From Aplysia californica (lineage: Eukaryota; Mollusca; Gastropoda; Aplysiida; Aplysiidae), in assembly GCF_000002075.1 (NCBI RefSeq), contig NW_004797464.1, positions 253,328-317,327 on the forward strand: a DNA stretch of 64,000 bases. The letters run 5' to 3'. Both the position numbers and the translations under genes were made by a program. Below, piece by piece: positions 16,261 through 27,789 of the stretch. The number at the start of each line of letters is the position of its first letter. The stretch's first letter is position 1. Below the pieces are notes generated by a model that saw only the letters and a list, made by a program, of their open reading frames with translations, searched no databases and was not told where the DNA came from.

Positions 16261-17267
16261 ACTCTGAGTGCGTTCTTTTTCGCGCTATCTCTGCTAGTAT
16301 GTTATTTTCTTTATCTTTGAAAAGCTACGACGCTGGATGACTTAGAAACATTCAGGAATTTGTGTCAATTTTAATATTATCTTGACCTAGTTTTGCCTCA
16401 GCAATTGGTCGGATGGCGCTTGTATTTGGTCCTACTTCTTTTCTTCACATTTGTTGACTTTAGTCTCTGTTGCATATATATTATTTCCCATGCACCGAAT
16501 GGCTGGTATCACTTGTTCTTCAATAAATTTACTCAAAGCAAGCGGAGTGTAGCATAACAAAGTTTGTCACTATCGAGTATCACGCATTTCCCGCTTTCTG
16601 CTGTTGGACAATGGAATGTCGGATCCCTCTCCTCCCAGGTTAGGGCGCCCCGATACTGCCCGATAGATAGTGTAAAATCGACCTGCTTCCTTTTATTACT
16701 TGCTATGGTCTAATAAAGTTCTATTTTATAACGTCCTTGTTCTATGCGTAAAATCATTTGCAACCACTTTTAGATCTTTCGCTCTATGTCATCCAAGCAG
16801 CCTCATTGTTTACGTGAAGCACACACGTGTATGGTCCTTTAAAACTGAACATTGTACTATTATTAGCACTTACCACACACCACACATACGCATACACACA
16901 GTGGCGTCCAAAAGAAACGGAAATGTATTCACCCAGTCGTTGTGGTAAATATTCACACTTCCCACTCATGCATCGCATCATACCAATTTAAAACTAAACA
17001 AATTATTCTGCTTCATCTGCATCTACAAGACTCGCCCGAGATATGGCCTCTCAAAATAAATCTTTAAAAAATCAGGTTGGGCAAAATTGTTGGAAATCAA
17101 GGAAACTGTCAGATTTTGAGATAATCGTCTCTTAAGTCTTAGTGAGGAACAGAGGCCGCGAAACTGCCATGGTATGGAATGGTCTGGCTGGAATGAACAC
17201 CACTTGTGGGATCGTTGTGTAGAGAACTACATCCAGCAAATTTTAATGCTGGAACATCACGCCTTAC
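16261..17267. other. Nothing recognised
   Basis: No frame over 82 codons and no repeat shared with the rest of the window. Confidence 0.4.
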
Positions 17268-17330
17268 CCTTATTTGTGGGTGGTTGGCGAGTACTCGGGT
17301 GTGGTTTACTCCTTCTTTCCTATCAAACAT
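17268..17330 (-). repeat. Short-family repeat fragment, reversed
   Basis: tgtgggtggttggcgagtac, tcgggtgtggtttactcctt, ctttcctatcaaacatct: complement of the end of the short family, directly abutting the SINE that follows. Confidence 0.75.
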
Positions 17331-17334
17331 CTGG

Positions 17335-17770
17335 GGGCTGTCGTGGCCTAGAGGTTAAGGTGTTGGCCTTTCATTCAAAGGTCCCGGGTTCGAATCCAGG
17401 TAGCGACCGAAAAATTTTCTTCTCTAAAATTGTCTCCTTTCACCTCCTTTCCTGCTCTCAATGTTCTGTTGTCTGCTTTCATTTCCACATTCTGCCCCCA
17501 CCCCCTCACCTCCTTTGCCCCCTCCTCTGGGCTCCTGACTCTTTCTGCAGCCTTTCTACTGCTACTCTTTGGCTCCTCCTTACTGCTGTCTTTTTGCCAC
17601 ACCCCTGATCTTCTGGTAGGAAAGATCTACACCTAGCCTTCTCGGACAAGGGCGAAAAATCTCGGAGGGCCCGTGTGCAAGTTGCGCACGTTAAAGATCC
17701 CTTGGTGGTCTAAAATCGATAAGAGTAGGCTTCGGCCGCCACTCGGGCAAAACTCAAAATTTCCTATCAA
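17335..17770 (+). mobile_element. tRNA-derived SINE
   Basis: The head (about 17340-17410) has an internal pol III box A TGGCCTAGAGG and box B GGTTCGAATCC at normal tRNA spacing. The body continues to 17770 with a conserved central part (gcccgtgtgcaagttgcgca, cgttaaagatcccttgg) also present, reversed, at 24606-24800. The acceptor stem pairs poorly, so this is a SINE and not a working tRNA gene. The body resembles the conserved-domain SINEs widespread in invertebrates; exact family not assigned. Confidence 0.85.
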
Positions 17771-17789
17771 CTGAAAATATTAGGAGTGT

Positions 17790-17992
17790 CCCGCGCGCTC
17801 ATATGACCTATGCAGTTGCGAGCGCCGTAAAACACTTTACAAAAACAATATCAAACATCTATCGTCCTTATCTCCCCTTCCTCTTTTTTTTAATAAATGT
17901 TTGTTATTCTCTTGTAACACCTCTAATCTTCTGGCGCTCATTTTATATGACCTTATGCAGTTGCGAGCTCCGTAAAACTTCTACTAAAAAAA
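17790..17992 (-). repeat. Hairpin module plus a full short-family copy, reversed
   Basis: 17793-17835 is a head module alone (gcgctcatatgacctatgca ... gcgccgtaaaac). 17845-17990 is a complete reversed short copy: atcaaacatctatcgtcctt, atctccccttcctc, ctcttgtaacacctctaatc, ttctggcgctc...gcgagctccgtaaaac. Confidence 0.85.
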
Positions 17993-18382
17993 TTACCCTT
18001 ATTTTTGTCATGATGTCTTTGAAGTAGGCATGACAAAGTATTTTCTCTTTGGGCCAACGCCACGATACAGTTCTTACAAATAAAAATCAGAATCACACTA
18101 CTGATGGAGTGGTCACCAGTAAATAGCTCTGATATGAGTCCTACAGATATAGTTGAACCCCATGAAACAAAAGCTGAAAAAAAATCAACTTTCCTCCCAA
18201 TTCAAATTCAAATGCTTTGAGCAGCGGATTTGCTTTGCTTTCAACGCCCTGTGAAGTTTGGGATGAACCGACTGATAATTATATCCATTAATTTAACACA
18301 GTCCGTGCCCAAAAGAGTTCGTGATATACGTGTGACACAAAACCAATGGCTCATAAACAAAACATTATTATAATCAGCGCAT
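17993..18382. other. Nothing recognised
   Basis: No open frame or shared repeat. Confidence 0.4.
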
Positions 18383-18386
18383 TTAA

Positions 18387-19106
18387 AGGGGGGTGAGGGG
18401 GGCTACACCCCCAAAATCAAAATTCGGCTCAAAATCATGGAATTTGAGTTGTAGGCATTTTTAGCTTCCTCAGCCTCTTAACTATTTCATGGCATAAGAA
18501 CCCCCAAAAACGGTATTTTTTCCCATACCAGGCATGTTTGTAACCGCCATTTCCTCATAAAGTCAGTATTTTATTTTTCTTTATCGGCCGTTTTCTCAAA
18601 ATGCGACTTTTCTCGATACTTTTTTGAATAACTCCACCATTTTTCATCTAATCTTCATGAAATTTTCACAGAATAAAGAGAAGAGGTAATACTAAAAATT
18701 CGTATGTTGAATTTTTGATATATGAAATAGATTTTCGTTGGTGGTGTCTGGAGTGTGGATTTTCACGGATTTTTCGCAAACTTGAATGCTACCTCAGGAA
18801 AAAATTCATTAAACATTTTCTAATTCAATTAGGAAAAAAACAACAGACAAATTTTTAGATCTAATGATTGTGAACACGCATGCAAAAAAAACAATCAATT
18901 TCCATGAGCGATAAGTGCGGTATTCATTACGTATGACATGTCAATAAAATCCAATATGGCGGCGTATCCATGGAAACAAAACTTTTTTCTCAAATTTGAT
19001 TGCGGATTTTAAGACTCCTTACTGTGTTTGTTATATATGTGTGAAATTTGGTAAATTTCGGTCCAGTAATAAGCGAGATAGCCTCCAGGTGCAGCCCCCG
19101 CCCCCC
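18387..19106. mobile_element. TTAA-flanked MITE with G-rich ends, 720 bp
   Basis: Left end AGGGGGGTGAGGGGGGCTAC and right end, complemented, GGGGGGCGGGGGCTGCACC. Each is next to TTAA (18383-18386; 19107-19110). Ends differ from the two piggyBac-like MITEs, so it may be another TTAA-specific group (for example Kolobok). No transposase frame. Confidence 0.7.
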
Positions 19107-19110
19107 TTAA

Positions 19111-19678
19111 TGTTAAGTCCAGGATTTGTATGGTATTTGTGACTGCTCTTTTGTTTGTTTTATTTTCAATCTGTTTAAAATTTTCGAAATAAAATGTTGT
19201 TTTTTGCAAAGACGAAATTTATCCATCCATCTGTTAAGCAATGCAAATCCTTCCTACCTACTATTTTGATGCAGCTCAATACACGTGCAAAAACACTTTT
19301 AAGTTTCTTTGATTTTCGCGCAATTTTACCACTCCTGATTTTCTTAAGTTAATTTTTAGTGACCATATCTCGGACGACTCTTATCGTAGACGAAAATATT
19401 AATGTTCCAGGTGATGCTGAATTTATGTAGTTATAAATTGGTATGCTGCGTTGGTGGACAGAGCAAGGCTTAAACTTTAACATAGTGACAGGATGAATAC
19501 ATGATTTTGAATCATAGTACTACATAAAACTATTTGTATTGTAATGCTGCTTGTTCCCATGGTGTGCTGCTTGCCACACGACATAAAAGTGTGTGGTCCA
19601 TCTTGTACAAGCACGAGAGTATCCGTTGCAGAGATCTACATTATGTAAATAGCCCTAGTCCTATAGATACGTTCTTAT
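19111..19678. other. Nothing recognised
   Basis: A/T-rich, no frames over 66 codons. Confidence 0.4.
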
Positions 19679-19686
19679 ACTATCTC

Positions 19687-22361
19687 CACAGAATTCTACA
19701 CTTATAGAAGCGGAACTCCCTCTTCGCGATCGCCGATTCGCTGTGAGGAATTGAAACTAAAACATGGCGGCCAGTTGAGGGCACCTTTGGCTGCGCCGCA
19801 CAGCGAGGCTTCGCGTTGCTATGCACGCTGATGCTAGTGGTAGGGCTTGGAAGACACCTTACATTAAGTTACATCAGTATTTTAAAACTTTCTTCGAAGA
19901 GGAAATATAGTGAAATAGTCTAGTACATTTTTACTGCCAACAATATGTCATAATTGGCAATGTTACAATGTTTTTGTATCTGTATTGTTGGTTTGTTGTT
20001 GTTTTTTTAATGATGGGATGGGATGGGATCTAGATCTCTAGATCTACTACTAGATCTAGATCTACTAAAGATCTTCACAATCACAATACACTTGATAATA
20101 ACACTAATTATGAACATTAACTCTGTTGGAAAAGTATCTAGATATAGTCTTGATTAGTACTAGATCTAGATCTACGATTGGAGAATGTGTCGGTTGCACA
20201 TAAAATACATAGGCCTATTGTACATGCTGCCAAAAACACAAAAATGCAGAAAAGGCCTCTAAATATTGTTTTACACATAAAAGCCAATAATGCAAAACAA
20301 AGTAAACAAGAGTGGAACTGGCATATGTTTCCTGAATATATGTTCAAAGTCATTTTCTGTGTGTTGGGAGTGTGATTTCTAATGCATGAATGAGAGGCTC
20401 ATTCAGATGTGATAATGAAGAAACTTGTGTCTACAGTCACAACAGAAAGAGTTCCATGGCGAGTGATCACTGGTCAAGGATTTCAGAGCTGTGTGCATTT
20501 TGAGAAAAATGTATCCCCATACTCTGGATCACATGTCGAGGGGATGGGCTTGTCCCCCTGTAATCCCCGCACACAGTAAACAAACACACATTTTTGAACA
20601 CGTATAAGAAAAAATAAGTGTTGTCTTGTTACGGATCAAATCGAAGTCCTGTTACAATTCAATTAATTGATAAAAGCGCGTATCGCAAGGCATTGGCTAA
20701 CCCAGCACTATTACGCTATTTTATAAATACATTCGTCAGATCTGGAATCTTTAATCTTTAATTTTTAATCCCCGCACACAGTAAACAAACACACATTCAT
20801 GAACACGTATAAAAAAAAAGTGGCCTCTTGTTACGGATCAAATTGAAGGCTTGTTACAATTCGATCAATTGATAAAAGTGCGTATCGCAATGCGTTGGAC
20901 ACCCCTGCCCTATAGGCCTATATGCTATTTAATAAATACATTCGTCAGACCTGGAATCTTTAATGCCCGCACACAGTAAACAAACACACATTTTTAAACA
21001 CGTATAAGAACAAATAAGTGTTGTCTTGTTACGGATCAAATCGAAGTCCTGTTACAAATCAATTAATTGATAAAAGCAAGTATCGCAAGGCATCGGCTAA
21101 CCCAGCACTATTACGCTATTTTATAAATACATTCGTCAGATCTGGAATCTTTAATCTTTAATTTTTAATCCCCGCACACAGTAAACAAACACACATTCAT
21201 GAACACGTATAAAAAAATAAGTGGTCTCTTGTTACAGATCAAATTGAAGTCTTGTTACAATTCGATCAATTGATAATAGTGGCATTGCAATGCATTGGCT
21301 AACTCAGCATTATACGCTATTTAATAATACATTCGTCAGATTTGGAATCTTAAATTATAATCATAATTATATGTGCCGCGCGTGGGAAGTGAAAGTGAAA
21401 GGAATTGAAAATGCTTTCAAAAACAAAAACATAATTAAAGTAGGACTACATGTGCTTATAAAGGCTCAAAAAGGTGTATGGATGCGGAAATTAATGTTTC
21501 GGATGAAAATAATACGCTATCTTCACTACTGTAGCATGCGGTCAAAAATTTGACGCGCAACTTATTATCAAATATCTAGGCTACTGAACTATCAAACACC
21601 TAGATCTAGATTCTCCTACTTTTACACAATGACTTAGATCTATATCAATTCGTCTTAACCGATGAGTATTTTTTCCAAACATTTGTACACATCTATAGGT
21701 TCTATATTATTCTAGAAATTTCTTTAAAGAAAATTCTTTAATAAATACTAGCCCAATATATTTTAAAAAAATCCCAGTCAATGGTTTCTACAGATTTTTT
21801 AAAAGTTTATAGCTGGAGCTAAATCTCTTTTAAAAGCAAGTCCGTCCTTTTTTCTACTTCTGCTGGCGACATAAAGTTAATTATTGAACGCATGTTTTGA
21901 GAACATTAATAAGATCTAGTGAAAAAATATGTTCAGTGTAAAACAAATTTATTGTAATAAGTTTTACTACTAAAAAACTACGTAGGCCATATGCGTATGC
22001 AAAATGTGTGTGGGAAGCTAGAAGTGCTATGAATTTTTTTCAGTTCTGTAGATCTTATATATATCTATAATCTATATAAACTCTGTATGTCTGCTTTTTC
22101 TGTTGTTGCACTCCAAAACACAACAATTTAAAACCTTAATTCCAATCTCTAGTTACACAGTGAATTCTGTAACTCAAAATTACAAACTGGACAGTAAATG
22201 TTCCACTTTTCACTCGTTTGTAAAAGCCGCTCTTGCTTTAAAAGCTATAGGGTTACTTCCGAAAACGATAAATAGTGCCCTCACGACGCCATTGTTTTCG
22301 GTCTTCAATTCCTCACAGGTCACGTGGTACAGTTCCCGTTCTATAAGTGTAGAATTCTGTG
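19687..22361. mobile_element. TIR element, 2675 bp, with 8-bp target duplication and internal satellite array
   Basis: Ends are CACAGAATTCTACACTTATA (19687-19706) and its exact complement (22342-22361). Similarity continues inward for about 100 bp (shared CTGTGAGGAATTGAA, ATGGCG, TGAGGGCAC). The flanks ACTATCTC (19679-19686 and 22362-22369) are identical. An 8-bp duplication with CA...TG ends fits the hAT or P superfamilies; the family is not decided. No transposase frame was seen. The interior holds a four-unit tandem array at 20566-21354. Two palindromes made only of the tips of this element are at 59436 and 59710. Confidence 0.9.
20566..21354 (+). repeat. Four tandem units of about 200 bp in ABAB order
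   Basis: Units start at the word cccgcacacagtaaac at about 20566, 20771, 20966 and 21171, giving periods 205, 195 and 205. Units 1 and 3 share acacatttttraacacgtat, gttgtcttg, gcaaggcatyggctaaccca. Units 2 and 4 share acacattcatgaacacgtat, aaattgaa, ttcgatcaattgata. So the repeating block is a dimer of about 400 bp. Not a CRISPR array: units are long, diverged and without spacers. Confidence 0.93.
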
Positions 22362-22699
22362 ACTATCTCTGACCGTCTAGCCCTAGTCAAAGGCATGCAT
22401 CTTAGTCCGAGCTATACGTTCTCTCTGACCGTCTAGAGTCCGAGGGTACCGGAACTAACGCTGCCTTGCCCTAGTCCTAGCACGCGGCCTGGGGAATGAC
22501 CCAACCTTACGTGTACAGGTGACCCTCTTCACCTGCTGCTCTCCTGTTCTGCACTTTACAGCCTGGGCTAGGCCTCTCCCTGGCGTTCCGATAGACAGTT
22601 TCTGGTCTAGAAAAAGCTTGTAACTTGTACTATTGTAGGCCTTGATTGTAGGGTCCAGCGATTTCGCCGGAGAGGCGGATTAAAGTGCAGGTGGTTGGA

Positions 22700-22815
22700 G
22701 AGCCCTGCTGGGAGGGTCCTACTTCTTTACTTTCCCTGGTTTTTCTCTCTGTCTTACTTTTCCCCGGCATTTGAATGGCCATTATTATGTCGATGTGCTT
22801 CTCTTTACCCACACA
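22700..22815 (+). repeat. Dispersed repeat with ctttcc..gtctatcttg core, copy 1
   Basis: tcctacttctttactttccc ... ttttccccggcatttgaatg, gccattattatgtcgatgtg, cttc. Relatives at 23150-23250, 23975-24085, 27265-27365 and 41695-41825 share the order: ctttcc, gtctatcttg, ttttccctgcacta, gatgtg-ttcc. Confidence 0.7.
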
Positions 22816-22903
22816 AACAAACAAACAAATAAGGCGGATTAAAGCCGTGTAGCCTGCCTATTATCAGTGCATCTGATCGGTTCGCAGTTCCGTTTTGGTT
22901 TAG

Positions 22904-22905
22904 TC

Positions 22906-22998
<93 letters not shown>
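22904..22998. repeat. (TA)n microsatellite
   Basis: About 47 TA units, able to extrude as a cruciform. Confidence 0.98.
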
Positions 22999-23002
<4 letters not shown>

Positions 23003-23149
23003 CTGGTGGCCGAAGGGTGCCGCTGGTTGGATCCATTTTCTCTGCAGTAATGAATGACCACTGTGGGTGATTGGCGTGCCTCTGTTTAAAAACAAATAAA
23101 TACAAGGCTGTATGCACTATTTGGTGTTTGAGGGCGCCTTCAGTTGCAG

Positions 23150-23250
23150 GTGATGCTTCTTTTCTTTCCCTCAATCTTGTTGCTGCCAACGGCTATCTTG
23201 TTTTTCTCCTTGCACTAGCAACGTGATCGTCTCCATGCGCGTCTCTCTAC
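23150..23250 (+). repeat. Dispersed ctttcc/gtctatcttg repeat, copy 2
   Basis: gatgcttcttttctttccct, ggctatcttgtttttctcct, tgcactagcaacgtgatcgt: same order of words as copy 1. Confidence 0.65.
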
Positions 23251-23970
23251 TCAGGCAACCAAATACATGTAAATTGTACTTATATTTAATAGTCCATCCG
23301 TCAGTGTCTGACTCTGACCAATACACCTGCAGAGTATTTCTTAAGGGAAATAGAAAAATTAGAAGAATTAAAGGTTTAGATGACCTGTGGCTTCTGCTGG
23401 TGCCGATGAGAATTACATTTTTCGGAATTTGGCACGTCCGCGCGTGTGGCATGGTCCTTATTTCCCCTACTACTGGTGGTGTGCTGGGGCTCGCTTCAGA
23501 TAACCACTGAGCCTTGAGCAGTGAGCACACGCCTGGCCTGGCCATGTGATGTATCTGGTTTTGCCATTTGAATCTAATAAATAGCCTACGTGTTCTGTAA
23601 CACGGCTCTGTCTGTCGTTGTAGTGTAGAGGTCATGCTCACCTGCTGGGAATGCGTTTCTTTATTGCTGTTGTTTTTTTCCACCGACGAGTGTATAAATT
23701 TGCTTCGTTCAGTGAATAAGCGGAAAGCGTAAGATGGGGGGTTCTTACTGAAGATTGAAATGCCGTATTGATGTTCAACGTGGTTGTCGTCGTCCTTTTA
23801 AAAGTTATTCTGGTTCGCACACGTTTCTTTGTGAAAGAAAATTGCGTTGGCGTACGAAAATACATATGCTATGTACACGCATGAAACATTCGGTTGTTGT
23901 TCGCCTAACTAAGTGTGAAATATTCCAAACGTGTAACTTTCAAGTGAAGGAAAAAAATAAATGCTGGCTG
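23251..23970. other. Nothing recognised
   Basis: Contains a 170-codon minus frame (23171-23683) and two frames near 100 codons without recognisable motifs; composition does not suggest coding. Confidence 0.35.
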
Positions 23971-23974
23971 GTGG

Positions 23975-24085
23975 TTGGAAAACGTCCCGTAGGGTCTTCT
24001 TATTTTCTTGTCCTCTTTTGTTTCTATCTTGCTTGTCCCATGTAGTAAATTGCTGTAGTCGTGTTGATGTGCTTTCCACTCTGAT
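23975..24085 (+). repeat. Dispersed ctttcc/gtctatcttg repeat, copy 3
   Basis: gtggttggaaaacgtcccgt, agggtcttcttattttcttg, tctatcttgcttgtcccatg, gttgatgtgctttccac. Confidence 0.65.
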
Positions 24086-24139
24086 ACTTTAAAAAAATAA
24101 ACGACGAAGTTTTGGATGTTTTTTTTATTTTTAAAAAAA

Positions 24140-24605
24140 GTAAGTGTTTTATGACATTCGCAACTGCATAACAAGGTCATATGAGCGCGCGGGACACATA
24201 TAAACATTTTTAAACCCCCGGGGGCGGTCCTACCGACTGACGTGTCTTAGGCCATTCCCAAAGGGGGGACGTTAACATGTTCTTATGTTCAGTAGAATTG
24301 TAAGTGAGCTGATTTTTAATGTCATGCTCATAACTGTGCCTGAACTGCATACAGGGAACTGCTGTCTCTTTTCCTATTCCTTGCTATCGTCATTTTTCCT
24401 CTACTACTTTTTGTATGTTTGTCACTCTCATGTGACCCGCGATTTCCGGGGTGCTTGATAGTCGAAGCAGACTTTGTGCTGTTGAAGCTAGAGAGGTGAG
24501 CAGGGTAAGCCTGATTCCCTGTGTGGACTTCTATGGTGACATTCACCCCTTGGCGTTCTTTATCTTATGACCTTATGCAGTTGCGAGCGCCGTAAAAACT
24601 CAACT
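24140..24605. repeat. Hairpin module and long-family copy (undisturbed Tc1 target)
   Basis: 24145-24190 is a head module. 24208-24605 is a long-family copy in the orientation of 2447-4335: gactgacgtgtcttaggcca, cagtagaattgtaagtgagc, gggaactgctg, gaagctagagaggtgagcag, ending in the reversed head (gcgagcgccgtaaaaac). The TA at 24293-24294 is the empty counterpart of the Tc1 insertion site. Confidence 0.88.
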
Positions 24606-24800
24606 AAAAACCCCCAACAATTTCAGTTAGTTGGAAATTTTGAATTTTGCCCGTGTGGCGGCCGAAGCCTGTCGATTTTGGACCACCAAGGAATCTTTAA
24701 CGTGCGCAACTTGCACACGGGACCTCCGAGATTTTTTCGCCCTTGTCCGAGAAGGCTAGAGATGTAGGTCTTTCCTACCATAAGATCAGGGGTGTGGCTG
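24606..24800 (-). mobile_element. SINE body fragment, reversed
   Basis: Complement of 17565-17770: gaattttgcccgtgtggcgg, ggaatctttaacgtgcgcaa, cgcccttgtccgagaaggct, ctaccataagatcaggggtg. The tRNA-like head is absent, so it is 5'-truncated. Confidence 0.85.
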
Positions 24801-24937
24801 AATGACAGCAGCCGTGTCGATTGCTTGACGTGGGGAGAGTACCAACGTTTGAAATAAAAACCCATGAACATTTTACTCCTTGTTGTTTCTGCCAAAGGTG
24901 AACTGGTTTCCACAGCTATCTGTGTGTGTGTGTGTGT

Positions 24938-25226
24938 NNNNNNNNNNNNNNNNNNNNNNNNNNNNNNNNNNNNNNNNNNNNNNNNNNNNNNNNNNNNNNN
25001 NNNNNNNNNNNNNNNNNNNNNNNNNNNNNNNNNNNNNNNNNNNNNNNNNNNNNNNNNNNNNNNNNNNNNNNNNNNNNNNNNNNNNNNNNNNNNNNNNNNN
25101 NNNNNNNNNNNNNNNNNNNNNNNNNNNNNNNNNNNNNNNNNNNNNNNNNNNNNNNNNNNNNNNNNNNNNNNNNNNNNNNNNNNNNNNNNNNNNNNNNNNN
25201 NNNNNNNNNNNNNNNNNNNNNNNNNN
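24938..25226. other. Assembly gap (289 N) inside a microsatellite
   Basis: Bounded by (GT)n on the left and (GA)n on the right; open frames spanning it are meaningless. Confidence 1.
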
Positions 25227-25455
25227 GAGAGAGAGAGAGAGAGAGAGAGAGAGGCAAGCAAGGGCTTATGTTTTTTTAAAAAATGTTTTATGGCGCTCTC
25301 AACTGCATGCGGTCGTCGAAGCCCACTCTGACTATGGCTTAATAGAGGCGGAGTAGAGAGAAAGATAGGGGAGACGTAGAGAGCAACACACACAACCCAT
25401 ACATACACACACAGAGGGAGAGAGAGAGGGGGGTGAGAGAGGAGAGAGAGAGACT
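25227..25455. repeat. (GA)n tracts
   Basis: Pure GA at 25227-25252 and impure GA at 25410-25455, with part of a hairpin module (gttttatggcgctctcaact) between them at 25284-25310. Confidence 0.9.
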
Positions 25456-25834
25456 CTCCCTTTTGCCTAGCGAGGGGTTGTTGTTGCAGCATACAACCTG
25501 AATTTCCAGTCGTGTGCCCTGCTCGTGACAGAACATCCATGATCCTCATTTGTTTGGGTTTTTTTTGTTTGGCTTAGAGCGTGGACGACGCAGCGATGAA
25601 TCCGTAGATCTACGTACCAAGGACCTAACGTTACAACAAATAACTATTTAAATAGATATCTAACCTTCTTGATCCGTACATAAAGCACGAGAGGATGTTT
25701 TATGTTAGCGTCCCATGTTGGTTCAACGCCCACTTAAAACTATGAGGCAAGGAGGTTATAATTTGTTCTCTAAGCGTAAGGTCATTTCTCTGAGCTTGAT
25801 TCAAATGCGGGACCTCCGAATAGAATGTCTAAAG

Positions 25835-25995
25835 GGTGGCTGGCGGTTGCTCTGGTGTGGCTTGCTCCTTCTTTCCTACCAAATATCTTTAGTCCTTGTG
25901 TATTATATCCCCTTTCTTCTTGTTTGTTTTAGTTACTCTCTTGTATCACCTCTTATGTTCGACTCTTATATGACCTCATTTTGCTTCAAGTGCTG
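25835..25995 (-). repeat. Short-family repeat, reversed
   Basis: ggcggttgctctggtgtggc, ttgctccttctttcctacca, aatatcttt, ctctcttgtatcacctctta, tcttatatgacctcatt. Confidence 0.8.
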
Positions 25996-26164
25996 AAAAC
26001 AAATTGGACATCTTATCAATGATAAGGCATTTCAAATAGGTGGAGAGCCTTAACGACCCCGAAACAACCTATATTCAAGAAATTGAACCGTGCAATCCAC
26101 GACACAGCCCAGACTTTCTTTGTTCTTTCTTATTTAACATCTGTCATCCTTATCTCTTTAGAAT

Positions 26165-26345
26165 TAGTAAGAGTTTTGCGGTACTTGTAACACTTTTTTT
26201 TAGGTCTTATAATTACCAAGTTTAAAGGTGTCACAAGAGAGTAACAAACACATCTGCGGAGAGATCAGGACAATAATTATGTGTTTGTAGGAAAGATGCA
26301 GGTTGAGCACACCACACCAGAGCACCCGCTGATCACCCGCATCCT
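26165..26345 (+). repeat. Short-family repeat, diverged
   Basis: tagtaagagttttgcggtac, ttgtaacac, aggtgtcacaagagagtaac, ggagagatcaggacaataat, taggaaagatgcag, ccagagcacccgctgatcac. Confidence 0.75.
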
Positions 26346-26870
26346 CATCTCACCAATAAATATGTTCTTCTAATAAGACCTTTGTGATGTTGGCACGTAT
26401 TTTACCTGTATTGACAGTACTGTAAAACTGAAACATAGCCCACCAGGGCTAATTAAAACGCTTGGTTTCATTTCTTTGACAGCGGATGTCGCAGAGACGA
26501 GAGAGCTTGAATGCTAATTTTTCCCGACGCTTTATGGCCGTCATCCCATCTATGTATACGGACTCAGACTCAAGAGTTCATTCATGCCGTGCAAAATTTG
26601 CCTTACTGCCATTTACAATTAATTATTCTGCTTAGTGGGCAGATTTCTGGTTAGAGATACATAATATATATACATACGATGATTTATCGCTTGCTTAATT
26701 GTTTGATTTCCCCCATGTTCACCCACTCCTGTACATCAGTAAATAGGCCTTTTGGCTAGTAACACGAGATGTGCCAAATTTGTGACCCTCTTCCGTTTTA
26801 AAAAAAACTAAAGACCAAATTTCGGCCATGTTTGTGTTCTTCTCTTTATTCAAACTAAACTAAATCAAAG
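26346..26870. other. Nothing recognised
   Basis: No open frame above 60 codons. Confidence 0.4.
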
Positions 26871-27135
26871 CTACCCCCCCCCCCCCCCAAGCCTCTCTAC
26901 ATCAGTAATAATTGGACTCTATTTTATTAAGTACTTTCAAGTCAACGATGATTTCGGCCATTCATGCAACATTCCAGCTCGTAAACTATTGGCATTCATT
27001 TGTACCCAGTCGTTCACGCATGCACGCACGCACGCACACACGACCTGTCTCACTCACACACACGCGCGCGCGCGCACACACACGCACACACGCACACACA
27101 TACACACACACACACACACACAAACACAACAAAGG
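26871..27135. repeat. Poly-C and (CA)n/(CG)n tracts
   Basis: C-run at 26873-26888 and CA/CACG/GCGC microsatellite at 27018-27125. Confidence 0.9.
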
Positions 27136-27264
27136 CACGTGGACAGAAACACACGGATGGTCAACACGGATGGTCATTTATAATGTTTTACGATCCCATC
27201 TACACAATTATTTGTGGTTAGACTTTGGAGAGCGCCACTACTAGGACATGTTTATAATGTTGTT

Positions 27265-27365
27265 TTAAAAAAAATCTCTTTTCCTTTTATTTCTGTCTAT
27301 ATCGCTTTTCCCCTGCACTAGATGGTCGTCATGCTGTCGATGCGGTTCTGTTAACTCAAATTAAT
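27265..27365 (+). repeat. Dispersed ctttcc/gtctatcttg repeat, copy 4
   Basis: ctcttttccttttatttctg, tctatatcgcttttcccctg, cactagatggtcgtcatgct, gtcgatgcggttctgtt. Confidence 0.7.
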
Positions 27366-27463
27366 GAAGGGGGTTCATGTACACGTATTTAAATTAGTGA
27401 ATACGGGACAAGGAAGAATTGGTAGAAGTTGGTGGTTTGAGGGAGCATTTGGTAGGTCCCATT

Positions 27464-27467
<4 letters not shown>

Positions 27468-27522
<55 letters not shown>

Positions 27523-27555
27523 GTCTGTCTGTCTGTCTGTCTGTCCGTCCGTCTG
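27468..27555. repeat. (TGTC)n microsatellite
   Basis: About 22 units, with one base missing near 27522. Confidence 0.97.
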
Positions 27556-27789
27556 GTGTCTCAGCTCTATAAATGGCCACTAGTGTCTCGATGTTTTTCG
27601 CTTCATACTCACATAAAAGTGAAGCAATTTCATATTTACACTGAGGTTCCCTGATTTTATCATAGTTTATGGGTCTGAGATAAGGCTGACCAAAGACAGC
27701 CCAGGTCTGTAACTGACAATGGGACAAAGGGTAAAATTTCGCTGAAGTCGAGATACAAGGTCAAAGTCCCAAATGGACATTATTCGCTA

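Noticed and set aside
17340-17410. Functional tRNA gene
   Set aside because: Box A and box B are good, but the acceptor stem pairs poorly and the sequence continues into a repeated SINE body.
20566-21354. CRISPR-like array
   Set aside because: Repeats are about 200 bp, diverged, without spacers, in an animal genome.
22839-23683. Minus frames of 116 and 170 codons
   Set aside because: The first is a TA microsatellite; the second has no motif, no splice context and overlaps a dispersed repeat.
24623-25549. 308-codon open frame
   Set aside because: Most of it crosses undetermined bases; the rest is GA/CT repeat and SINE fragment.
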